Of a stretch of DNA of 64,000 nucleotides, positions 54,101 to 62,265 are shown in pieces. Source of the stretch: Ancylobacter pratisalsi (lineage in GTDB: Bacteria > Pseudomonadota > Alphaproteobacteria > Rhizobiales > Xanthobacteraceae); assembly GCF_010669125.1 (NCBI RefSeq), contig NZ_CP048630.1, positions 3,530,001 through 3,594,000 of the forward strand, written 5' to 3'. The stretch's first letter is position 1. Each line of letters starts with the position of its first letter. Under the pieces are notes generated by a model, which had not been told where the DNA came from, ran no database searches, and saw nothing but the letters and a program-made list of their open reading frames with translations. Made by a program: the position numbers and the translations under genes.

Positions 54101-55933
54101 GCGCTTCCGGCTGTCGAATCAGGCGCCGCCGCCCCGACCGAGGGTGTCTCTCATGGCGAGGGCGCGGAGGCCGTGCTGTCGGGGCATTTCACCGTGATGC
54201 AGCATTTCCTCGACACCCAGGCCGGCGTGCTTCAGGCCGCCCTGTCGGGTGCTGACTGGGCGGTCGACGCGCCCGCGCCGGATGCCTATCCCTTCCTTCA
54301 GGCGATCCTCGACAGCACGCCGGATCGGCTGGTGGCGAGCTGCGATGTCGACGCGCTGGCCGACACCTATGTGCGCGACCACGTGCTCTACGCCTCCATC
54401 GTCTCCGATCTCGATCCCGCGCTCACCGCGCTGCCGGTCGTGCCGCTGGCGGTCAGCCTGGAAATGCTCGCCGAGGTGGCCAGCGCGCTTGATGGGCAGG
54501 GTGAGGCGCCCGTGCGGCTGGAGAAGGTGCGCGCCCACAATTGGGTCGCGCTCGACGAAGGCTGGCGCCGGCTGGTGCTGAGCTCCTCGCCGCTGCCGGG
54601 GCATGAGGGCGAACGGCGCTTTGCCGCCAGCGTCGCGGCTGATGACGGCGCCCCGCTGGTCGACGCCGAAGTGGTGTTCGGCGCGCCCGTCGCCGTCGGC
54701 GAGGTCGCTCCGCTCGCCGCGCCCCGTCCGCCGGAATGGCGCGACGAGGACCTGTACACCACGGGCATGTTCCACGGTCCGCTCTATCACTCCATCGCCG
54801 GGCTCACGGCGTGGGACGAGCATGGGCTGGACGCGGCGCTTGCCGAGACGCCGCTTGAGGGTTTCTTCCGCGCGCGGGAGTGGCCGGGCCTGCTGCTCAA
54901 TCCCGTGCTGCTGGACGCTATCGGCCATGTCACCGCGTTCTGGATCGCGCAGGGCTTCGGCACCGATTTCAGCTCCTTCCCCTCTCGGATCGAGCGTATC
55001 GATCTGCCGGGCGGCGGGCGCGAGGATACCGGGGGCGGACGCATCAGCGGGCGCATGGCGTTCGAGCCCGGCGAGGGCGGGGCGCGCTTCCTCTCCGGCG
55101 ATTTCTCCGCCGTCGACAGCCGGGGCGAACTGCTGTTCCGTGCCACCGGCTGGCGCGACCGCTTCTTCGATGTGCCGCATCGCTTCTATCAGGCGCGCTG
55201 GCAGCCGCGTGACCATTTCTACGGCGACGACGTGACCGCTGCCTTCGCGCCCGGCGCACTGCCCGCCGGTGCGATCGCATGGTCGGTGCCGGCCTTCCCG
55301 GCCGGTTTCCTTGACGATGCCGGCGGCATCTGGCGGAGGGTCCTCGCGCACACCGTGCTCAGTGCCGAAGAGCGCGGCGAATGGGCCGCGCTGCCGCCCA
55401 ATCCGCGCCGCCGCACCGATTGGCTGATGGGCCGGATCGCGCTGAAGGAGGCGGTTCGAACCTATTGGGCCGCGGCGGCCGGCACGCTGCTGCTGCCGGC
55501 CGACATCATCGTCCGCACGCTGGAGGGCGGCCGCCCGGTGATTTCCGGCGAAGGGCTGGAACTGTTCGGTCCGCCGCCGGAGGTTTCCGTCGCCCATGTC
55601 GATGGCGAGGCCTTCGCGGTGGCGGTGCCGGCGGGCAATGTGGTCGGGGCTGACCTTGAAAAGCATGGACGGGCCGATCCGGGCGACATTCTCGCCGGCG
55701 GCTTCTCGGAGGCCGAGCGCGCGTCCATTGCGCCCGAAATGGCGCTCGCGGCGTGGTGCGCCAAGGAGGCGGCGGCAAAGAGCCTGGGAACCGGCTTTGC
55801 CGATGCCCCGCTCGGCTTCACCGTGACCGCGCTGGCCCCGGAGCGGGCCATTGTCGATGGCCCGCAGGCGCCGGGCATCACGGTGGCGCTGGCCGGGCAG
55901 GGGGATACGGTCTGGGCCGTGGCCCTCCCCTGA
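51149..55933 (+). CDS. Polyketide/secondary-lipid synthase KS-AT-DH with C-terminal phosphopantetheinyl transferase
   Basis: This is a 1594-residue protein. The KS has Cys216 (DAACASSLL), EAHGTGI and IGHCIPAAG. The AT begins at LAFVFPGEGCQY with Ser683 in GHSSGE. A dehydratase-like double hot-dog has His1078 (RDH) and Asp1256 (NPVLLDAIGH). The last 240 residues are a Sfp-type phosphopantetheinyl transferase with SVAHVDG, Asp1502/Glu1504 in GADLEK and WCAKEAAAK (Lys1539, Glu1540). It has no ACP and no KR, so it must work in trans on the ACP of the first synthase or the stand-alone ACP, and its own transferase can activate them. Its stop abuts the stop of the convergent propeller gene. Confidence 0.9.
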   Translation: MLMQTAKPEDGTAGDIAIVGMSCVFPGAEGPDAFFGNILRGEEQVRPPQPDWDAARYLAGTGPTRITTAAGGYLGDLFRFDPMEFGIMPTSVDGSEPDQFMALKAARAALVDAGYYGEAHDHTNSGIILGHSTYLHRGNANVVQHGIVVDQMVGLIGSLLPDAGEEALETLKQALIAKLPPFNADIAPGLVPNVMTGRIANKLDLRGPNYIIDAACASSLLAVNIAMEELRSGRSDLMLAGGVNAALPAEVYMVFTQLGALSKRGRVRPFSKGGDGTLLGEGLGMVVLKRLEDARAAGDKIYAVVKAVGQSSDGRGSGLLAPRLEGEILAMRRALDLSGVDPATIGLVEAHGTGIPLGDRTEITALREVFGSRLEGLPRTALGSVKSMIGHCIPAAGMAGLIKTAMALHHKVLPPTLCDEVNPDLGIETTRLYVNTSARPWVQPMGVKRRAAVNAFGFGGINSHAILEEAPPSAAPPRPRELSAELVVIAAETPAALLGEIDALLGKIEGPLAGMSVASIGAALAERAVGAGPCRLAVIAATMEELKDRLAKARARVEAGTSTLNGRGNAFFSPAPVEGKLAFVFPGEGCQYQGMLADVLPAFPEAREWFDFWDGLFGDARGFRPSDCIFPPPTTLDAAWSARLEEALFGLELGSESVFVASQAMLAVTRTVGLEPDAMLGHSSGEHSALRAAGVFGSEDWAQLEHNIRELNRLYKGMEGAGYAEGGALLTVGAVPRERMLALADAQEVHLALDNCRQQTVLYGDRARLESIARELGREGGLCAFLPFDRPYHTPLFASVAEMVEGTYRDMGFHAPRVPVYSCATAAPMPDEPVAIEALAAEQWRSRVRFTETIERMYADGFRTFVEVGPSANLTGFIDNILQGAGGETLAIALDSRRRSGLGQMLSAFGRIWASGRGLDVAALYARRGITPADLDADRAPAQRERVFPNTLPMMRFAPEEVAALRAALLPAPSLSQPAAPQPPALPAVESGAAAPTEGVSHGEGAEAVLSGHFTVMQHFLDTQAGVLQAALSGADWAVDAPAPDAYPFLQAILDSTPDRLVASCDVDALADTYVRDHVLYASIVSDLDPALTALPVVPLAVSLEMLAEVASALDGQGEAPVRLEKVRAHNWVALDEGWRRLVLSSSPLPGHEGERRFAASVAADDGAPLVDAEVVFGAPVAVGEVAPLAAPRPPEWRDEDLYTTGMFHGPLYHSIAGLTAWDEHGLDAALAETPLEGFFRAREWPGLLLNPVLLDAIGHVTAFWIAQGFGTDFSSFPSRIERIDLPGGGREDTGGGRISGRMAFEPGEGGARFLSGDFSAVDSRGELLFRATGWRDRFFDVPHRFYQARWQPRDHFYGDDVTAAFAPGALPAGAIAWSVPAFPAGFLDDAGGIWRRVLAHTVLSAEERGEWAALPPNPRRRTDWLMGRIALKEAVRTYWAAAAGTLLLPADIIVRTLEGGRPVISGEGLELFGPPPEVSVAHVDGEAFAVAVPAGNVVGADLEKHGRADPGDILAGGFSEAERASIAPEMALAAWCAKEAAAKSLGTGFADAPLGFTVTALAPERAIVDGPQAPGITVALAGQGDTVWAVALP

Positions 55934-57304
55934 TCAGCGCCCGCGCAGAATCTCGAAGCCGGCGCGGGTGTCGAGGTCGCCGTCCCGGTCCTTCAGAAAA
56001 GCGGCCAGGCTGAGCAGCGGCTCCACATTGGCCGAGCCGGCGAACAGCCCCTCCGGCGTGGAGATGAGGCTGGTGAGGGCAACGGCGGCAGGATTTCCCG
56101 CGCCGTCCTCCAGCACGAGCTCCCAGCTGGTGCCGTCCGGACTGGCCCAGAGCTGATAGCCGCCGGTGATGGCGCCCTCATTTTCCCCGAGCGCCGCGAA
56201 GCCGCCCCAGTGCCGGGTGCCGAGATAAAGTGCGCCCTCATGCGCGCACAGGCTCTCGAACGCGGCATTGTAGGGGTCGTCGAAGCCGGCGCCCATCAAG
56301 GCCATCGGGGCCTTGATGCCAATGGGGGTGAAGCGCGGCTGACCGACGACGAGGTCCCATGAGCCGTCCGCATTCACGCGGATCAGCTCGGCCGCATCCT
56401 GTCCGAGATCGGGTGCTTCGGCATAGCCCGGTCCGCCGGTCTGCGTGCCGACATAAAGCGCGTCGCCAAAACCCGCGAGCGCGGCCACGGCCCGGTTGGC
56501 ATTGAACGCGAAGGCACCGTCGACCAGCACCTGTTCCCACGCGAACGGGGCCTCGCCCTCGGCGCGGGTGCGCCAGAGCTGAAAGCCACGTTCGTCATTG
56601 CAGGTGCCGGCATAGAGATAGCCGCCGACGCTGGCGAGCGAGGTGATGGCGCGGTTGTCGGGGTCGCCAAAGCCGGGCAGCGAGGCTTCCCGCCACGCGC
56701 CGGCGACCGGATCGAGGCAGACATGGACGACCGGGTGGGCCGATGCCGCCGTGTCGAGCAGAGGCCCCTCAATGGCCCCGCGCGTTGCGGCAAAAAGCCG
56801 GCCGTCATGGCCGCACAGGCTCGCCACCGCGTAACATGCCGGGTTCCCGAAGCCCGGCTCGCTGACCGGCTCGAAACTCAGCCCGTCAGGCGAGCGCAGC
56901 ACCCGTCCGCCCTGCGGTGAAGCGGTGCCGACATAGAGTGCCGGGGTTTCCTCATCGCCCATGCGCAGGCTCGCGAGCGCGACATAGCCGTCCTCGTCGG
57001 GCGTCGCGCGCGCCTCGTCTTCCACCTCGTGCACGGCGACAAGCAGCGCCGGATCAAGGTCGGCATCGACCACAGCCTCGCCCGCCTCGTCCGAAGCTGC
57101 GGATTCCAGGACTGTCAGCCATTGCCCGTCTTCCAGCCGCATCAGGCGGGCGGGAGGGGGCGCAAGACCGGTGGCGAGCGCGCCGGTGCCGAGGTAGAGC
57201 GCACCATCGAAGAAGGCCAGCGCCGCCGCCGTGGCGGCATCGGCCGATCCCAGGCCCCCGCGCGCGGCGCGGACGAAGCAGGTTGAATCAAGCAGGGAAG
57301 ACAT
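55934..57304 (-). CDS. Beta-propeller repeat protein, paralogue 2 of 3
   Basis: The 456-residue protein has the same repeat grammar as the genes at 28387 and 58330: ALYLGTGA, LYVGTASPQGGRVLRSPDG, LYAGTCNDERGFQLWRT, ALYVGTQTGGPGYAEAP and LYLGTRHWGG, with GFG.P.N between them. It lacks a signal peptide. ATG 57304 overlaps the stop of the upstream sulfotransferase as TGATG, so the two are translated together. The shared ELIRVNADGSWDLVVGQPRFTP block is almost the same in all three paralogues and may be the functional site. Function is unknown; it may bind or modify the sulfated product. Confidence 0.7.
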   Translation of the reverse strand: MSSLLDSTCFVRAARGGLGSADAATAAALAFFDGALYLGTGALATGLAPPPARLMRLEDGQWLTVLESAASDEAGEAVVDADLDPALLVAVHEVEDEARATPDEDGYVALASLRMGDEETPALYVGTASPQGGRVLRSPDGLSFEPVSEPGFGNPACYAVASLCGHDGRLFAATRGAIEGPLLDTAASAHPVVHVCLDPVAGAWREASLPGFGDPDNRAITSLASVGGYLYAGTCNDERGFQLWRTRAEGEAPFAWEQVLVDGAFAFNANRAVAALAGFGDALYVGTQTGGPGYAEAPDLGQDAAELIRVNADGSWDLVVGQPRFTPIGIKAPMALMGAGFDDPYNAAFESLCAHEGALYLGTRHWGGFAALGENEGAITGGYQLWASPDGTSWELVLEDGAGNPAAVALTSLISTPEGLFAGSANVEPLLSLAAFLKDRDGDLDTRAGFEILRGR

Positions 57305-58206
57305 CACGCGTAACCGAGCCTTTTGGCCAGATGAACCGTTCGCGGGTCGAAATGCGCGCCCGGCTTCCAGGAAAGCTCGCCATCAAGCGTCGGCTCCCTG
57401 AGCTTGGCGAGGCGGGCCGTGTCGAGGCGGGGGTTCTCAAGGAAATTGGGGTCGTTGCCGCGCGGCGCATTGGCCGGGCCGGGGCAGGCATAGGGCGAGG
57501 TTTCCGGGTGCATCATCGCGTCGATGGCGGCGGCGTCGGAGCGAATGTCGAGCCAGTCGCAGATCTGCGGCAGGTAGACCGAGAGGTTCGACATCAGCCA
57601 TTCGCCCTTCAGCCGCATGTAGTTGCCCAACGGCAGGCCGGCGGTCATCGTCAGCACCAGCTCATGGCTGAGCCGCCACATGCGCTCGGGGTCGCTGCGG
57701 TCATTGTCGTCGAGCACGCGGTTCAGCGTCTTCAGTCCCTCATGGCCCTCGCGCAGCGCGATCACCGATTCCGAGGTCCCGCGGGGATGGCGCGTGAGAT
57801 GAAGCAGGTTGGCCTCGGGATAGTTCAGCAGCACCCGCGCCACGGCTTCCTGGCGGAACAGTGTGCTCGGGCTCTTGTCGATGAGGATGCGGTCGCCGAC
57901 GCATTCCTGGATGTGGGCCAGCACCTTCGCGATCGGCCAGCCCAGACGGGCCTCGATCCAGGCCTGCGCGCGGATCACGCTGTCCTCGGTCTGCTCGCCG
58001 TCATGCAACTGGGCGAGCGTGCGCAGCAGCCCATGCTTGCCGAAGGAGCGCATGAACATGGTGCCGTACCAGATGTCGCCGAGCGTATCGCCGAGGAAGA
58101 GGTTCAGCTCCGGCAGGCCATAGCATTGTGGATGCTGGCCAAGCATCGCGCAGACGATGGAGGAGTAGGAGCGGGGAGGGCAGAGAATGAAAAGAGGCTG
58201 CGGCAT
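57304..58206 (-). CDS. Sulfotransferase (PAPS-dependent)
   Basis: This 300-residue protein begins with the PAPS 5'-phosphosulfate loop LFILCPPRSYSS (residues 5-16). The 3'-phosphate motif is LHLTRHPRGTSES. DKSPS follows IL(I/V) as in bacterial sulfotransferases. The C-terminal block with MMHPETSPY and GNDPNFLENP is shared by all four family members here. It transfers sulfate from PAPS to a hydroxyl or amine. An upstream extension with Cys-rich residues is rejected; GGGA precedes ATG 58206. It is coupled to the propeller by TGATG and closely resembles the gene at 59721, so the pair is a duplicated unit. Confidence 0.88.
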   Translation of the reverse strand: MPQPLFILCPPRSYSSIVCAMLGQHPQCYGLPELNLFLGDTLGDIWYGTMFMRSFGKHGLLRTLAQLHDGEQTEDSVIRAQAWIEARLGWPIAKVLAHIQECVGDRILIDKSPSTLFRQEAVARVLLNYPEANLLHLTRHPRGTSESVIALREGHEGLKTLNRVLDDNDRSDPERMWRLSHELVLTMTAGLPLGNYMRLKGEWLMSNLSVYLPQICDWLDIRSDAAAIDAMMHPETSPYACPGPANAPRGNDPNFLENPRLDTARLAKLREPTLDGELSWKPGAHFDPRTVHLAKRLGYA

Positions 58207-58329
58207 CAACGGTCCCAAACCCGGTACGCGGGGAACGCACCACTCGTCGTCGCAGGGCTCATTGTCTCTGCGCACGCACACATTACACCAGCGTGGAACA
58301 CCATCTGCGGTAATTTCACCGTACGTGCC

Positions 58330-59721
58330 TCACTGCCCGAGAAGTACCTCGAAACCACCGTTGAAGTCGACCTTCGCGCCGGAACGGCGAGCCTTCATCT
58401 GCAGCAGGCGCTTCTGGTTGTTGGTGCCGATGACGAGACCCAGCGGTGTCGAGGCGATGTTGCGCACGCCGATTTCCGCCGGGTTGCCATGCCCGTCGGC
58501 GATCACGACTTGCCAGTTCTCGCCATCCTCGCTGGCCCAGAGCTGGTAGCCGCCGACCACATCCGCGCCGCCAAGTTCCGCGGAGCGGAAGGCCTCCCAC
58601 TGGTGGGTGCCGAGATAGATCACCCCGTCATGGACGCCGAGCGACCAGATCACCGAATTGTAGAAATCGTCGAGCCCGGGACCGAGCAGCGACAGGGGAA
58701 CCTTCAGTCCGTCGGGCGTGAAGCGCATCCGTCCGGCGATGAGGTCCCAGCTCTTGTCGGGATGAATGCGGATCATCTCCGCGGAGGCCGGGCCGATATC
58801 GTGCACCGTGTCGTAGCCAAAGCCGGTGATGCCGCCGCCGACATAGAGCGCGCCCTTGAACTCGGTCATCGCGGTCACGGCGAGGTTGTGGTTGAAGGCG
58901 CCAGCACCGTCCACCACCACGGGTTCCCACGTGAAGGGGGCGGTGCCCTCGGCCGAGGTGCGCCACACCTGCATGCCGCGCTCGGGGTTCGCGGTGCCGC
59001 CATAGACCATGCCGTGAGCGGTGGCGAGCGCATAGATCGCCATGTTGGCCGGGTCGCCGAAACCCTCGGGCGAGGCGACCTCCCACCGGCCGCTGGCGGG
59101 GTCGTCGGTCACATAGACACGCACTTCGGGCGCCAGGTTGCGGTCGAGCCATTCGTCGGTCGTGGTTCCGGCCGGCGCGGTGAAAAGCCGGTCGCCAAGC
59201 ACGGTGAGGCCACGGAACGAATAGATGTCGGGATTGCCGAAGCCCGGCTCTCCCACCGGCTCGAAGGTGACACCATCCTCCGAGCGCAGGATCTGCCCGC
59301 CAAAGCGCGACATGCACGACACGTAGAGGGCCGGTTCGGCGTCGGTGCGGCCTTTGAAAACGCACATCGAGCGGAAGCCGGCGTCGCGCGGGACGAGGTT
59401 GGAATCGGTTTCCGAGGGCTTTTTGAACCGACTGAAGTCGAGGCCGCCCTTCATGTTCTTGGCGAGCTGCCGGTCGGGCGCGCGCGCGCGCTTGGTCGCC
59501 GGCACCAGGGGAGATTCGTACACCGTCTCCCACTCGCCGTCCTCGGCGTGGAACCGCAGGATGCGCGGACTGTCGGAGGAGCCGGTCACGCTGCCGCAGC
59601 TCGTGCCGACATAGAGCTGTCCACGGAAGAAGGCCACCGAATGCGCGGTCGTGTTGGACGCGCGCCCAAGGCCTTCGCTGGCAATGACGCGGAAGCCGTT
59701 CTCTTGAATGATCTTGGACAT
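58330..59721 (-). CDS. Beta-propeller repeat protein, paralogue 3 of 3
   Basis: The 463-residue protein has repeats LYVGTSCGSV, PALYVSCMSRFGGQILRSEDG, MVYGGTANPERGMQVWRT, ALYVGGGITGFGYD and VIYLGTHQWEA, with the linking GFG.P.N pattern. The start MSKIIQENGFRVIASEGLGRASNTTAHS lacks a signal peptide; part of it (GLG..NN/TTAHS) matches the paralogue at 28387. ATG 59721 overlaps the stop of the sulfotransferase as TGATG. ELIR/EMIRIHPDKSWDLIAG, found in all three, is the best candidate for a conserved functional loop. A 123-base gap separates it from the next sulfotransferase. Confidence 0.7.
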   Translation of the reverse strand: MSKIIQENGFRVIASEGLGRASNTTAHSVAFFRGQLYVGTSCGSVTGSSDSPRILRFHAEDGEWETVYESPLVPATKRARAPDRQLAKNMKGGLDFSRFKKPSETDSNLVPRDAGFRSMCVFKGRTDAEPALYVSCMSRFGGQILRSEDGVTFEPVGEPGFGNPDIYSFRGLTVLGDRLFTAPAGTTTDEWLDRNLAPEVRVYVTDDPASGRWEVASPEGFGDPANMAIYALATAHGMVYGGTANPERGMQVWRTSAEGTAPFTWEPVVVDGAGAFNHNLAVTAMTEFKGALYVGGGITGFGYDTVHDIGPASAEMIRIHPDKSWDLIAGRMRFTPDGLKVPLSLLGPGLDDFYNSVIWSLGVHDGVIYLGTHQWEAFRSAELGGADVVGGYQLWASEDGENWQVVIADGHGNPAEIGVRNIASTPLGLVIGTNNQKRLLQMKARRSGAKVDFNGGFEVLLGQ

Positions 59722-60665
59722 CAGGAATAGCCGAGTTGACGGGCGAGCTTGACGGTACGCGGATCGAAGTTCTCGCCGGGGCGCCAGCTCAGTTCGCCAA
59801 TCAGCGAAGCCTCCCTGATGCGCGCGAGGCGTTCGGTGTCGATGGAGGGGTTCTCCAGGAAATTGGGGTCGTTGCCGCGCGGCGCGTTGGGTGGCCCCTC
59901 GCAGGCATAGGGGGAATTCTCCGGGTGCATCATGGCTTCGATCGCTTCGGGATCGGAGCGGATGCCGAGCCACTCGCAGATCTGCGGCAGGTAGATTTCG
60001 AGGTTCGCCAGCATCGCCTCGCCCTTCAGCCGCATGGACTGGCCAAGGGGCAGCGGCTCGGTGAGCGTGACCGAAAGCTCGTGGCTGACACGCCAGATGC
60101 GCTCGGGGTCGAACAGCGCGTTGTTCGCCATCCGCGCGATCTGCTCATGCGCCGCGCGCAGGCTCAGCACGCTGGCGGCGGTGCTGCGCGGGTGGCGGAC
60201 GAGGTGCAGATAGTTGGCATCGGGGAACTGCTTCAATGCCCGCTCAAGAAACTCGGCGCGGAACAGCGTGCTGGGGCTCTTGTCGATCAGGATCCGGGGG
60301 CCGACCAGTTCCTGAATATGGTCGAATACCTTGCGTATCGGCCAGTCCGTGCGGGCGAGGATCCATTCCTGGGCGCGGGCGACGGTCTCCTCGTTCTGCA
60401 CCCCATCGTGGAGCTGGGCGAGGGTGCGCAACAGGCCGTGGCGGCCGAACGACTTCATGAAGGTGCCGAACCCCGTCCACACCTCGCCCAGCGTATCGCC
60501 AAGAAAAAGGTTCAGCTCCGGCAGTCCGTAGCACTGGGGGTGCTGGCCGAGAATGCCGCATACGATCGAGGAGTAGGAGCGCGGCGGGCACAGGATGAAC
60601 AGCGGCTCGGGATATGCGACCTGTCGTTCGGTCCTTGCATCCGCCTTGATCGCCGTCTCAAGCAT
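59721..60665 (-). CDS. Sulfotransferase (PAPS-dependent)
   Basis: The protein has 314 residues from ATG 60665, which has AGAGGA upstream. PAPS loop: LFILCPPRSYSSIVC. The 3'-phosphate motif is LHLVRHPRSTAAS, with IDKSPSTLF before it. The block YGLPELNLFLGDTLGEVW is nearly the same as in the paralogue at 57304, and the C-terminus has MMHPENSPY and GNDPNFLENP. The strong similarity to the 57304 gene, and the fact that both are followed by a coupled propeller, show a tandem duplication. The two may sulfate different positions of one product. Confidence 0.88.
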   Translation of the reverse strand: MLETAIKADARTERQVAYPEPLFILCPPRSYSSIVCGILGQHPQCYGLPELNLFLGDTLGEVWTGFGTFMKSFGRHGLLRTLAQLHDGVQNEETVARAQEWILARTDWPIRKVFDHIQELVGPRILIDKSPSTLFRAEFLERALKQFPDANYLHLVRHPRSTAASVLSLRAAHEQIARMANNALFDPERIWRVSHELSVTLTEPLPLGQSMRLKGEAMLANLEIYLPQICEWLGIRSDPEAIEAMMHPENSPYACEGPPNAPRGNDPNFLENPSIDTERLARIREASLIGELSWRPGENFDPRTVKLARQLGYS

Positions 60666-60722
60666 ACGCGTCGTCCTCTCCCGGTCCCGGTGCCCCTCTC
60701 GAGCCCGGATCACCATGCAAGA

Positions 60723-61625
60723 TTAGTAGCCAAGTTTCATGCCGCAGGATGAAACCGTCGCGCTGAGCGGGACGATCTTTCCGTCCGGCCGGGACCATTC
60801 CATCGGGCGCGGCGTCCAGTCAAAGGGGCGCAGTCCGGGATGGTCCATGAATGCGGGGTCGTTGCCATAGGGCGCATTGGCGGGGCCAGGGCGGGCAAAG
60901 GGCGAGGACTCCGGGTGCATCATGGCCCCGATGGCCTCGTTCGAGGTCGAGATGCCGAGCCAGCCCGCGATCCGCGCCAGAATGACGCGGGGGTTGGCAA
61001 GCAGGTCTTCCCCCCGGATCCGCATCCAGCGCTCGCCGGGCAGCGTGTCCAGCAGGTTCATGATGGCGAGATGGGGCTTGAGCCACATCTTCTCCGGCGC
61101 CTCGGGATCGAACGGCTCGGCGCGGCCGGCGAGGAGGGGAAACCTCGCCAGCGCCTGCGCGCGCATCTCGCTCTTCAGCTTGAGGATCGATTCGATCGTA
61201 TCGCCCGGGTGGCGGGTGAGGTGGAGGAACCGCGCTTCCGGGAAATGCGAGGCGATGCGGGACAGCGCGTCCGGCGCGTAGACGTGGAGCGGGCTCTTGT
61301 CCACGAGCCCGCGTCCCTCCGCCCATTCCTGCAGGGTGCGAAACAGCTCGGCGGTGGTCATGTCCGGGTTGGCGACGAGCCACCGGCGCGCGGCCTCGCA
61401 GGTCGTCTCGCTCTGCTCGCCAAAGGCAAGTTCTGCGAGGCTGCGCAGGATTCCGTTCTGCAGGCGCCGCCGGGTGCGGTGCATCTCCATCAGTTCGCCA
61501 ACCGTTTCGACGGCGAAGATGTTCACCTCGGCGAGCCCGAACAGCGCGGGATGGCTGCCGATCATGCCGCAGGAGATCGAGGTGAAGGAGCGCGGCGGGG
61601 CGAGTATGAACAGCGGCTCGATCAT
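60723..61625 (-). CDS. Sulfotransferase (PAPS-dependent), divergent paralogue
   Basis: This 300-residue protein has PAPS loop LFILAPPRSFTSISC and 3'-phosphate motif LHLTRHPGDTIES, with LVDKSPLHVY in between. It shares MMHPESSPF and GNDPAFMDHP with the others but differs more in the middle (EVNIFAVETVGELMEMH), so it may have another acceptor. It is first of the leftward sulfotransferase run, 57 bases before the next gene. ATG 61625 is chosen because the conserved loop starts three residues later. The 110 bases upstream lead to the small gene at 61738. Confidence 0.87.
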   Translation of the reverse strand: MIEPLFILAPPRSFTSISCGMIGSHPALFGLAEVNIFAVETVGELMEMHRTRRRLQNGILRSLAELAFGEQSETTCEAARRWLVANPDMTTAELFRTLQEWAEGRGLVDKSPLHVYAPDALSRIASHFPEARFLHLTRHPGDTIESILKLKSEMRAQALARFPLLAGRAEPFDPEAPEKMWLKPHLAIMNLLDTLPGERWMRIRGEDLLANPRVILARIAGWLGISTSNEAIGAMMHPESSPFARPGPANAPYGNDPAFMDHPGLRPFDWTPRPMEWSRPDGKIVPLSATVSSCGMKLGY

Positions 61626-61737
61626 CGTCCCGGCGCCTGCCCGCTCGCATCGGCACCCAACGGCGCGGCCTGCCTCATGGGGCAAGCCAGGAGGCGCCGC
61701 CTCGGGGCGGGAACACGCTGCGGGCACATGGCGGCGC

Positions 61738-62004
61738 TCACCCGTTCCGCGTGTCCTGGAGAGCTTTCAGCAGCCGCTTCAGCGGCTCGTCACGTCCGCC
61801 CGTTTCGTCGCCGCTGATCGTGTCGCGCGGCGCCGGGCGGGGTGTCATCGGTTCCGGGCGGAAGGTGAAGCCGGAGGCCTCGACCTCCGCGCGCAGGCGC
61901 ACCAGTTCATCCAGCCGCGCCCGCCGGATTTGGCGTTCCCGGGAAATCTGGTGTTCTCGGGAAATATTGCTGCGGTCGCCGGAAACATCATCGTTTCGCA
62001 ACAT
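61738..62004 (-). CDS. Small charged protein, unknown function
   Basis: An 88-residue frame starting at ATG 62004 (GGGGAAG a few bases upstream). It has a polar Arg-rich helix with an internal duplication (ISREHQ and ISRERQ), then LDELVRLRAEVEASGFTF and a Pro/Asp-rich end finishing LKRLLKALQDTRNG. The last part resembles the LKRLM units of the protein at 42005 only loosely. It would be the first gene of the sulfotransferase run. No family is recognised; a longer frame upstream runs antisense to the esterase gene and is not believed. Confidence 0.4.
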   Translation of the reverse strand: MLRNDDVSGDRSNISREHQISRERQIRRARLDELVRLRAEVEASGFTFRPEPMTPRPAPRDTISGDETGGRDEPLKRLLKALQDTRNG

Positions 62005-62265
62005 TCTTCCCCGAATGACAATAAAACCGAAGTGAATGACGCCCAGCCAATAAAACGACTGTAAATGAGCGCGACAAGCCTTGTCCAGCCGGGCGTGGAG
62101 TCTTGGAATTGCCGTGCAGGGACGAATTGCCGTCCGCTTTCCGTGGTCCCGCGAGACGTTTGGCCGTGCTTGCGGGTTGTTATGGGTCGTCGATAGTCGG
62201 CGGCGCGGGTTCGCTGCGTGCGGATGCGTGTTGCGGCATCGGGTCGGCCGAGAAGGAGAAAGCCT

